Origin: JAQTNP01 sp964616145
GTDB lineage: Bacteria > Patescibacteriota > Minisyncoccia > Minisyncoccales > PEYH01
DNA length: 64,000 nt
Assembly: GCA_964616145.1 (NCBI GenBank)
Contig: CAZTRD010000001.1
Span: 72,145 to 136,144, forward strand
Direction: 5' to 3'
Both the position numbers and the translations under genes were made by a program. Shown here one piece after another: positions 56,984-64,000 of this stretch (position 1 is the stretch's first letter; every line of letters starts with the position of its first letter). A model generated the notes under the pieces. The model did not search any database. It saw only the letters and a list, made by a program, of their open reading frames with translations, and was not told where the DNA came from.

Positions 56984-57001
56984 GAAAGAAAAAATATTAA
57001 A

Positions 57002-60000
57002 ATGAGTATATTAAGAAAATTATTTGCTGGTATCTCAGTTCTCGCAATGATTGCAATGGTCGCACCGGCCGGAGCTATCACTGTTGAAGAATTGAATGCC
57101 CAGATTGCTGCCTTGACAGCTCAAATTGCTGCTTTACAAGGCACAACCACAACAACCGGCACTAGTGCTATCACTGGAGTTCCAGCCGGATTCACTTTCC
57201 AGACAAACCTTAAATTAGGATCTACAAATTCTGATGTGGTTTATCTCAAGAAAGTATTAGACGCGGAAGTCCCAACTCACGCAGCTTGGACTGGATCATC
57301 ATATTTTGGTGTTAACACCAAAGCCGCCGTGATTGCTTTCCAGGAGAAATATGCTGCTGACTGTTTGGCCTCATTTGGCTTAACAGCTGGCACAGGTTTC
57401 GTCGGATCTGCAACAAGAGCTAAATTGAATACAATTTTAGCTAGCGGATCAACTGGAACAGGCACTGGTACTGGAACCGGTACAGTTGTAACTGGTACTG
57501 GTTTAACCGTTACCCTAGCTTCCGATACTCCAGCTGCAGGTACCTTTATCAGGGACACTGGAGTACTCGTTGCTCAAGCAAATGCAAGCTTTACAAAGTT
57601 TGTGTTTACCAATGGAGACAGTGCAGAAGCTGTAGTTACTACCCTGAAATTAAAGAGAGGCGGAATTTCTTCTGATACTGATATCGCCGGCGTATATCTA
57701 TATGATGGCGCTACTCAGTTGGCTGAATATTCTGCATTCTCAAGTCAGATTGTAACCTTCACCAATGCTTCAGGATTGTTCACAGTCCCAGCTGGAGGTT
57801 CAAAGACAATTACTGTAAAAGGAGATTTAGCTAATAGCGCTGCCACGGTTGCTTCAATCAACTTTGGTATTAACGCTTCTACAGATGTTCTCTCCAATGC
57901 CACTGCTGTTAATGGAACATTCCCATTAACTGGCAACAATATGGCTGTGGCCACAGTTGCTGATCTTGGCTATGTTAACATTACCAATACAGGAACATTC
58001 CCAGGCACTATTGACCCGGGAGTTACTGGATATGAACTTTGGAGAATGTCTGTACAGGCCAGCGATCAAGATATGCAGATCGAAAAGATCATGATTACCT
58101 TGGTCGGGACCATCTCTGCAACAGATGTTCAGAATCTTAAATTAACAGTTGGAGGAGTTGCTATCACCGATGTTATCCAACTAGCTTCTGACAAGACCTT
58201 AACATTTGATTTCTCCGCAAACCCATACAAGATTACCAAGGGTCAAACCAAGATAATCACTGTTACTGGTGATGTTCCAACAGGAACCGGCAGAGCCTTC
58301 AAATTCACCATCAGAAAAGTATCTGACTTCATTGTCAAGGATACTATGTATGGTATCTATGTGAAGCCTTTAGTTAATGGCGCAGCTTTTGCAGTTATTG
58401 ATGCTGATGCTGGCAATGACGGGACAAACATACAGAATGGTACATTAACTATCAGCGTTGCTACAGATTCTCCAAGCGGCAATGTTGCCAATAGTTCAAC
58501 CAATGTGTCCTTGGCCAAGTGGAATTTCAAGGCCAATGGTGAAGCTATCAAGATTACCCAAGTTGGTGTTACTGTAACTTCAAGCGCTAATGAAGATATT
58601 GAAAATGGGAAATTGTATTACAATGGTTCACAAGTTGGCGCTACTGATGATGATGTAGACTCAGGAGTTGTTAATCCATTTACTACCACTATTATCATCC
58701 CGGCCGGAGAAACAGGAGTATTCGAATACAAGGCTGACATGACAGATGCTGGTGGTACTGCTTTAACACCTGGTTCAACAATAACCGCTGTTCATACCAC
58801 AGCCAGCTTAACTGCTGTTGGTCAATCGTCTTTAGCCGCGGTTACTGGCTCTAATGCCAATGGAAGAACCCTGACTGTTGCTACTGGAGCAATGTCTATT
58901 GCTAAGAATAATTCAATGGCTGATTACACTTCAGCTCTCCCAACAGGAGTTAAAGGAGCTGCCAATGTAAAAGTTGGTTCCTTTGTAATGACTGCTGGAG
59001 CCGGAGAAGGAGTAACAATCACCCAGATTGTTGTTAGCGATGACTCTGCTAATGCAACCTCTAATTTTGGAGACAACTTCCAGAATCTTAAGTTAATGCA
59101 CGGCACGACTCAGGTCGGCACAACTCAGGGAACTTTGAGTGTAGCAGCTAGTGCTGATTACACATTCAACGTTTCACCATCTATCACATTAGCTGCTGGT
59201 CAGCAGTATGTGGTTGATGTCTATGCTGATATTTTAAGTGCAGCTGCTGGATTTGATACAGCTGCTACATTGGAAGTCGGTCTAGAAGTTGAAGGCGTTA
59301 CTGCTACAGGAGTTGTTACCGGAGGAAGTGCAACTTTGACTGGTCAGAACAAGGATCTTCAGAAATTGTATATTGCTACAACCGGAACCTTGACTGTTGC
59401 TAGCGTAGCAAGCCCAACCACCCCAGTTGCTGGACAATTAGTAAACGGAAGCACTGGCAATACATTCTTTGTAGCGTCATTTGCTGCCGGAGCTGCGGAA
59501 GCAGTTCAGGTTAGTGAAATTATTATCACTGATACAACCAGCTTTGGAGGTTCATTGAATAACATTGAATTATGGAGTGCTGGAACTGGCGCTGCTACAC
59601 CTGTTCAATTAGGTTCTGCTGTAGCTGCTTTAAGCGATGCTGATACCGCAACATTCAATTTAGCTACCCCATGGGTAATTCCTGCTAATACAACCTACTA
59701 TTTAGTGGTAAAGGCTGGAGTAAATACCTATGACAATGCTGTTTCTGGTGGAACCCATACATTAAATATAGTAGCAACCACTGGCGTAACTGCCGCTGGC
59801 GTAAGCTCTGGTACTGCTATTGCTGAGTCTGGTAGCGCAACTGCTGCTGCTCAGGATGTATACAGAACCAAACTTACTGCTGCTAAGAATGCAAGTTCAC
59901 CATCAGGATCTTCAGTTGCTGGTGCTGCTTCAGAGGTATTAAGATTTGACGTTGCTGCAAACAGCAACTACACAGGAGCATTAAGTGTTGCCGCTATTAC

Positions 60001-60898
60001 TATGAGTGGTAGCGCTAACATGACCGGAGACGGAGATGCCACCTTGTATGATAATGCTGCACCATCCACTGCCTTAAAGACAGAAGGATATCAGACAATT
60101 ACCTTTGCTGATAACGCTGGTGGCGATGTGGGCAATGAATATACATTCCAAGATGTAGGCGCCCCAACAAGCTGCGATGGCATTCCAGTTGGCGCAACTG
60201 TCAGAATCTATGATAATGATGCTCCTGGTTACTTAACCGGCACATTCGTAGTTTCTGCTGTTGACAGCAATACAAACTGCACCATCACATTCGCTACCCC
60301 ACCAACAACAGATTTGGATGACGGCGACATATTGTATTACAGGCCAATGCAGCCAGGATCTGGTAGAGTATACTTTGGTGCTCAGACAGTTTTGGGCGCT
60401 GATGTTCTTGAAACGGCAACAACCCTTACAGTCTCTAGTATCAGCGGTTTTTCAACCGGAGATACTGTCACTGTCTTGGGTTATGAGGTTACAACCGGAA
60501 CAGCCATGGCTGGTGCTTCTACAATCAAGACTCTTAGTGGAACCACTATCACTCTTGATGGAGCAATTGGCGATATGAATGGTGATTCTGATACTTCTGA
60601 TACTCTTGATTTCAACTATACAAGCGCAACAGCTGCTAATGCTATTGCTAAGAAACACAACAGCGTTGGAGTCGTATATGAGGGCACTGGTGCCAATGGT
60701 AGCATTAACAAACAAGTTACTGCTGGTACCACCGTTACATTCATTGTAAAGGGTGACACCACTGGTGCTACTACCAATAACACCTTGAGAGCTGATATTG
60801 CTGCTGCTGGTGACTTCACCTGGAGCGATAGCTTGTCATGGACAATCACTACCGATACTGTTACCTTCCCAGTAACAGGCGGAACCCTTACTTACTAA
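57002..60898 (+). CDS. Giant S-layer-like surface protein with peptidoglycan-binding domain
   Basis: The 1298 aa protein has a signal peptide (~1-25, ending PAGA-I), a short heptad-like LNAQIAALTAQIAALQG segment and a peptidoglycan-binding-1-like domain (~60-150, LGSTNSDVVYLKKVLD...YFGVNTKAAVIAFQ). A TGTGTGTG-type linker follows, then a long Thr/Ala/Gly/Val-rich array of beta-sandwich-like repeats (segments of form TFNVSPSITLAAGQQYVVDV). No charged catalytic motifs occur. C-ending codons are more frequent than in neighbours, suggesting high expression. It is a good candidate for the main surface-layer protein, anchored by the PG-binding domain. Confidence 0.82.
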   Translation: MSILRKLFAGISVLAMIAMVAPAGAITVEELNAQIAALTAQIAALQGTTTTTGTSAITGVPAGFTFQTNLKLGSTNSDVVYLKKVLDAEVPTHAAWTGSSYFGVNTKAAVIAFQEKYAADCLASFGLTAGTGFVGSATRAKLNTILASGSTGTGTGTGTGTVVTGTGLTVTLASDTPAAGTFIRDTGVLVAQANASFTKFVFTNGDSAEAVVTTLKLKRGGISSDTDIAGVYLYDGATQLAEYSAFSSQIVTFTNASGLFTVPAGGSKTITVKGDLANSAATVASINFGINASTDVLSNATAVNGTFPLTGNNMAVATVADLGYVNITNTGTFPGTIDPGVTGYELWRMSVQASDQDMQIEKIMITLVGTISATDVQNLKLTVGGVAITDVIQLASDKTLTFDFSANPYKITKGQTKIITVTGDVPTGTGRAFKFTIRKVSDFIVKDTMYGIYVKPLVNGAAFAVIDADAGNDGTNIQNGTLTISVATDSPSGNVANSSTNVSLAKWNFKANGEAIKITQVGVTVTSSANEDIENGKLYYNGSQVGATDDDVDSGVVNPFTTTIIIPAGETGVFEYKADMTDAGGTALTPGSTITAVHTTASLTAVGQSSLAAVTGSNANGRTLTVATGAMSIAKNNSMADYTSALPTGVKGAANVKVGSFVMTAGAGEGVTITQIVVSDDSANATSNFGDNFQNLKLMHGTTQVGTTQGTLSVAASADYTFNVSPSITLAAGQQYVVDVYADILSAAAGFDTAATLEVGLEVEGVTATGVVTGGSATLTGQNKDLQKLYIATTGTLTVASVASPTTPVAGQLVNGSTGNTFFVASFAAGAAEAVQVSEIIITDTTSFGGSLNNIELWSAGTGAATPVQLGSAVAALSDADTATFNLATPWVIPANTTYYLVVKAGVNTYDNAVSGGTHTLNIVATTGVTAAGVSSGTAIAESGSATAAAQDVYRTKLTAAKNASSPSGSSVAGAASEVLRFDVAANSNYTGALSVAAITMSGSANMTGDGDATLYDNAAPSTALKTEGYQTITFADNAGGDVGNEYTFQDVGAPTSCDGIPVGATVRIYDNDAPGYLTGTFVVSAVDSNTNCTITFATPPTTDLDDGDILYYRPMQPGSGRVYFGAQTVLGADVLETATTLTVSSISGFSTGDTVTVLGYEVTTGTAMAGASTIKTLSGTTITLDGAIGDMNGDSDTSDTLDFNYTSATAANAIAKKHNSVGVVYEGTGANGSINKQVTAGTTVTFIVKGDTTGATTNNTLRADIAAAGDFTWSDSLSWTITTDTVTFPVTGGTLTY

Positions 60899-60924
60899 AC
60901 ATTCCTTGTGAGTTTGTGTAAGTA

Positions 60925-60966
60925 AAACAAAAGGCCTCGGGCGAAAGCTCGGGGTTCTTTTGTTTT
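60925..60966 (+). terminator. Strong terminator of the S-layer-like gene
   Basis: CCTCGGGC (60935-60942), GAAA tetraloop, GCTCGGGG (60947-60954), extended by flanking ACAAAAG/CTTTTGT and a T-rich tract. Confidence 0.85.
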
Positions 60967-61222
60967 GTGACATAATAGAAATAACCGATTTTGCTGATTA
61001 ATCCACAAACCTTGGAATATCGTAATTTGCTCAAAAATCTGATATATCAAAAAAGATATATCATTCGTTCCAACATATCCCTGCAACATAGAGGATTCCT
61101 TATCCGTCATGCTATCATCTAGAGATTCAGATGCGTATGATTGCGGATAATTTTTGAGTATGCAGTATTATCAGTGATAAATGAATTTTTTATGCTATAA
61201 TATAGAAAAGTAATTTAATAAT
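60967..61222 (+). promoter_or_regulatory. Intergenic region with hairpin and promoter of the 61223 gene
   Basis: No gene is seen. TGATATATC (61040-61048)/GATATATCA (61055-61063) is a perfect hairpin. An extended -10 TGCTATAAT (61193-61201) lies 21 nt before the ATG. Confidence 0.55.
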
Positions 61223-62605
61223 ATGGATAAAAAAATATTTTTATTTTTCTTAATTCTTCTTTTGCTGATTTCTTTTAAAACAGAAGCATTTACAACTTCC
61301 TCAACAGGATATGTCAATAACGGGGTGGGTTCCGAAAACTATATCGTCAGCACGGATAATAATCTGATTTTAGATATTTCATTGCCAGATCCGGCAACAG
61401 ATACAGTATTAAGCGGTTCGGGAATTCCGGCAACAGGTTCTGCTGTTATTACTACCAATCCCTGGTCAGGAGCAGCGATTTCTGTCTTTTTCTATGACAA
61501 TGGAGATGCTGTGTGGACAGCAGTCAATGATGGAATATTCCTAGATGTTGATTCAAGCGGAACATATTCAATAGGGGATACTCAATTAGCAGGAACAGGA
61601 ACTCCTGTAATTGGTTCTGCTATTATTACTGCCAACCCATGGGCCTTGGCTTCATTGCCCGTCTTTTTCTACGATAATTCAGATGCTGTCTGGACGAGCG
61701 GGAACGATGGCATATTCCTGGATATTGACGGATCCGGATATTACAATGCGGACAAAATATATTCGGTCAATATTATGAATACTGCGTCCGATGGTCCGGC
61801 AGCAGATAATGAAGTAAGCGCGATTAAGATCTGGCAGGAAAATGGTTCAGCCTCAGGATTTCAGGCAGGCAGTGACACTTTAATTGGTTCCAGAACAGAA
61901 GCTCCTTATTGGAATCAGATAATACTTTGCTCTTCTGCAGTAGTATATACTGCTTCAACCAAAGACAGAATATATGTAACTATTGATATTTCCCCCAAAG
62001 CCATTCACAAAAGAATCATCAAGGCAGGCATTTCAACTAATAGCCTGAATTTTGTGTCTATTCATGACGGGCCTACTGATATTGGTATAGTCAACCAGAA
62101 TCCCCAAACAATTCTTACCCAATCATCTATTGATCAGATAAGGCCAACATCGAGCATTAATAATGTTTCCACATCTACTGTAATTGCTTTAAATCAACCC
62201 TTTACTATTACCGGTGTCTCTGCAGACACAGGAGGATCTAGCGTGCAAAAAGTGGAAATTAGCTTTGATAACGGGGTTACTTGGTCAGAAACGACAGCAT
62301 TAATTGCTCAGAATAACGGATTTACCTGGAAATATATATGGTCAAATCCTTTAACTGGCACATACACATTAAAAACAAGGGCTAGCGATTGGATAGGGAA
62401 CGTAGAAGTTCCTTTAACAGGGATAGCTGTTATTGTTGGTGCGCTAGGACAAGAGAGTACGGCAACAAGTACCCAGACAACCTCTACAATAGAAACATCT
62501 ACTTCTACACAACAAACAACTCAGGACGAATTGATAATGACATTGCAATTAAGATTAATTGAGCTTTTAAAACAACTCATTGAATTGTTAAAAGCTAGAT
62601 TATAG
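61223..62605 (+). CDS. Secreted surface protein with tandem repeats, Ig-like domain and Leu-rich C-terminal helix
   Basis: The 460 aa protein has a signal peptide (~5-22). Two similar ~60-residue repeats contain ITTNPWSGAAISVFFYDNGDAVW and ITANPWALASLPVFFYDNSDAVW. An Ig/Big-like domain follows (SADTGGSSVQKVEISFDNGV). A Thr/Ser-rich stalk precedes an amphipathic helix LRLIELLKQLIELLKARL at the very end. That last helix is coded again at 63891-63940, on the other side of the Fic gene. The leucine-rich end might serve sorting or oligomerisation. Function is otherwise unknown. Confidence 0.7.
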   Translation: MDKKIFLFFLILLLLISFKTEAFTTSSTGYVNNGVGSENYIVSTDNNLILDISLPDPATDTVLSGSGIPATGSAVITTNPWSGAAISVFFYDNGDAVWTAVNDGIFLDVDSSGTYSIGDTQLAGTGTPVIGSAIITANPWALASLPVFFYDNSDAVWTSGNDGIFLDIDGSGYYNADKIYSVNIMNTASDGPAADNEVSAIKIWQENGSASGFQAGSDTLIGSRTEAPYWNQIILCSSAVVYTASTKDRIYVTIDISPKAIHKRIIKAGISTNSLNFVSIHDGPTDIGIVNQNPQTILTQSSIDQIRPTSSINNVSTSTVIALNQPFTITGVSADTGGSSVQKVEISFDNGVTWSETTALIAQNNGFTWKYIWSNPLTGTYTLKTRASDWIGNVEVPLTGIAVIVGALGQESTATSTQTTSTIETSTSTQQTTQDELIMTLQLRLIELLKQLIELLKARL

Positions 62606-62607
62606 TT
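62558..62607 (+). repeat. Direct repeat, copy 1 (3' end of the 61223 gene)
   Basis: This 50-bp copy differs from 63891-63940 at only 8 positions, without gaps. Both code for a ...ELLKARL-stop ending. It lies left of the Fic unit. Confidence 0.85.
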
Positions 62608-62621
62608 TTTGCGATAAATAG

Positions 62622-62684
62622 TTGACTATCAATGTTAACTAAGTTATACTTTAGTTAACATTGACAAACTGAATGTTAACTAAC
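62622..62684 (+). promoter_or_regulatory. fic promoter with overlapping operator
   Basis: TTGACT (62622-62627), 17 nt, TATACT (62645-62650). A perfect 14-bp inverted repeat TCAATGTTAACTAA (62629-62642)/TTAGTTAACATTGA (62651-62664) covers spacer and -10. A further AATGTTAACTAA half-site lies at 62672-62683, and another follows the gene at 63840. The Fic C-terminal HTH is the likely ligand. Confidence 0.85.
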
Positions 62685-62685
62685 T

Positions 62686-63822
62686 ATGAAAATAGAAATA
62701 GGCAAAAATATTAAACAAATAGAAGGCTATTCTGCTTTTATCCCAGTAAAATTTCCTCCCAAGAATATCTTTAACCTATCAAAAGATATTTTACAAAAAT
62801 CAGCTAAAGCAGAACGTCTAATAGGCAAATTAGATGGGATTACGCATTCTCTCCCAGATGTGGACTTTTTTCTATCAATGTTTGTAACAAAAGATGCGGC
62901 CTCATCTTCACAAATTGAAGGAACAAAAGCCACCATGATCGATGCTATTGAGATGAAAGAAAAAATAGCGATTAAAGATACAGATGCAGACGATATCTTG
63001 CATTATATCAAAGCACTGCATTATGGGATTAAAAGACTAGAGGAATTTCCATTATCCTTGCGTTTTATCAAAGAAATACATAAGCAGTTGATGACTAATG
63101 CTCGCGCTAGTCAATTCTCTGACCCCGGACAATTTCGTAAAAGTCAAAATTGGATAGGAGGGACAACACCGGTCAATGCACTTTTTGTCCCTCCTCCAGT
63201 GGATTCAATGAATAAATCTCTAGATGATTTTGAAAGATTTTTAAGAGAGGAGAAATCAACCGCTCCATTAATCCATGCTGCTCTAATGCATGCTCAATTT
63301 GAAACCATCCATCCCTTTTTAGATGGTAATGGCAGAACTGGTAGATTATTGATAACTATGATTTTGTGTTATAGGAAGATTCTTGAAAGGCCAGTGCTTT
63401 TCCTTTCTTCCTACTTTAAAAAGAATCAAAAAGCATATTATCAAAGGTTGAGAGAATACACGGAAGGAAAGATAGAACAATGGGTAGATTTCTTTTTAGA
63501 TGGAGTTATTGAAATAGTGGATGAATCTATCGATATATCGCAAAGGATTAACAAAATCAGAGAAGAGGATATGAGGAAAATTGAAGAACTGGGGAAGAGA
63601 GAATCAGAAAGCGGAGAATTGGTTTTGCAAAAACTATATTCTCAGCCCATTGTTTCTGTGAAAACTATTACCCAATGGACTAAATTCTCAAGAAATGGAG
63701 CTCAAAAACTGATAGATAGGTTTATAGAACTAGGAATTTTAAGCATTAAAGACAAGAAAGAGAAGTATGGCCGCACCTATGAGTATAAGAAATACCTAGA
63801 TGTTTTTGTGCTTAAAAGTTAG
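62686..63822 (+). CDS. Fic-domain AMP-transferase with inhibitory helix and C-terminal winged helix
   Basis: The 378 aa protein has an N-terminal Fic_N-like part with the inhibitory motif SSQIEGT (residues 74-80, S-x-x-x-E/G form). The catalytic FIC motif HPFLDGNGRTGR is complete (209-220), with a flap PVNALFVPPP (~162-171). The C-terminal ~90 residues are a winged helix (TQWTKFSRNGAQKLIDRFIE). Class II Fic proteins transfer AMP onto target proteins and are held off by the inhibitory glutamate. No separate antitoxin is needed. It sits on an operator it probably binds, and is flanked by repeats. Its targets are unknown. Confidence 0.93.
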   Translation: MKIEIGKNIKQIEGYSAFIPVKFPPKNIFNLSKDILQKSAKAERLIGKLDGITHSLPDVDFFLSMFVTKDAASSSQIEGTKATMIDAIEMKEKIAIKDTDADDILHYIKALHYGIKRLEEFPLSLRFIKEIHKQLMTNARASQFSDPGQFRKSQNWIGGTTPVNALFVPPPVDSMNKSLDDFERFLREEKSTAPLIHAALMHAQFETIHPFLDGNGRTGRLLITMILCYRKILERPVLFLSSYFKKNQKAYYQRLREYTEGKIEQWVDFFLDGVIEIVDESIDISQRINKIREEDMRKIEELGKRESESGELVLQKLYSQPIVSVKTITQWTKFSRNGAQKLIDRFIELGILSIKDKKEKYGRTYEYKKYLDVFVLKS

Positions 63823-63890
63823 CTAACATTCAGATAATAAATGTTAACTAACCTTATCTATCTCAAGTATTTAAAAAACAGAATACTATA

Positions 63891-63940
63891 ATTGAACTCG
63901 TAAAACTATTAATTGAGTTGTTAAAAGCCAGATTATAGTT
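63891..63940 (+). repeat. Direct repeat, copy 2 (orphan 3' end after fic)
   Basis: A 27-codon open stretch with no start codon (after TAA near 63850) ends in IIELVKLLIELLKARL and TAG. It is the remnant or replacement tail of the 61223 gene. Confidence 0.8.
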
Positions 63941-63977
63941 ATCCACAGCTTGAATTTGTTTTTTGCTATTGATATTA

Positions 63978-63990
63978 GTGATATAATAGA
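63978..63990 (+). promoter_or_regulatory. Promoter box for a gene beyond the window
   Basis: GATATAATAG near the window end resembles a -10 element. The gene it serves lies outside. Confidence 0.35.
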
Positions 63991-64000
63991 TGAATCGCTT

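Noticed and set aside
1..64000. CRISPR array, prophage or insertion sequence
   Set aside because: No regular repeat-spacer array, transposase or phage structural gene was seen. The Fic unit has flanking repeats but no integrase.

Overview
The window looks like a piece of a Candidate Phyla Radiation (Patescibacteria, probably Parcubacteria) chromosome. It is AT-rich and tightly packed, with many 1-14 nt gene overlaps. It carries a streamlined informational core (class I and II aminoacyl-tRNA synthetases, TopA, DprA, Pth, FtsA/FtsZ) and anaerobic chemistry (oxygen-sensitive NrdD with its activase, desulfoferrodoxin). Large lamin-tail, S-layer-like and serine/threonine-rich surface proteins are present, and no biosynthetic operons are seen. 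Most genes start with a short A/T-rich leader and no Shine-Dalgarno (SD) sequence. Several have a TATAAT box only about 10-15 nt before the ATG, which implies leaderless or very short-leader transcripts.

Layout. 1-4574: end of ileS, two anchored or unknown proteins, glycyl-tRNA synthetase, an anchored protein. 4577-4958: a GC-rich structured element, probably an RNA. 5051-10290: an overlapping operon of M16 peptidase, AI-2E-type permease, rsmI, metG and tatD. 10286-10778: a small GC-rich cassette and two odd tRNA genes. 10814-20026: leuS, an intein-containing glmS, convergent glyA, a nucleotidyltransferase and a PAP2 phosphatase. 20047-24825: small membrane proteins, desulfoferrodoxin, tRNA-Leu(CAA), and topA-dprA-pth on the minus strand. 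24830-25540: a small structured RNA gene and a GC-rich orphan gene. 25585-30336: lepB, hisS, an S21-like gene, ybeY, ftsA, ftsZ. 30434-35487: anaerobic ribonucleotide reductase, comEC, a GC-rich RHH-like cassette, dgkA. 35518-41123: ECF sigma factor and a MacAB-like export operon with DUF5666-like proteins. 41242-45214: HtrA protease and ClpB. 45217-45921: three minus-strand GC-rich transcription units. 45983-51212: surface proteins. 51208-53710: Panacea-type toxin-antitoxin pair and a DUF4143-type ATPase. 53824-54045: another GC-rich micro-cassette. 54153-60898: HTH regulator, second ECF sigma factor with a candidate anti-sigma, and the giant S-layer-like protein behind a structured leader. 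61223-63940: an Ig-like surface protein whose 3' end is duplicated on the far side of a self-regulated Fic gene.

The most unusual signal is a scattered set of compact GC-rich transcription units between housekeeping operons (4577, 10313, 24864, 25080, 34672, 45217-45921, 53886). Most have a recognisable promoter element, strong hairpins and a Rho-independent terminator. Several have a near-perfect SD (AAGGAGGTG) that is missing from ordinary genes here. Some encode 34-134 aa orphan proteins and others look like non-coding RNAs. I could not assign any of them to a known RNA or protein family by eye.
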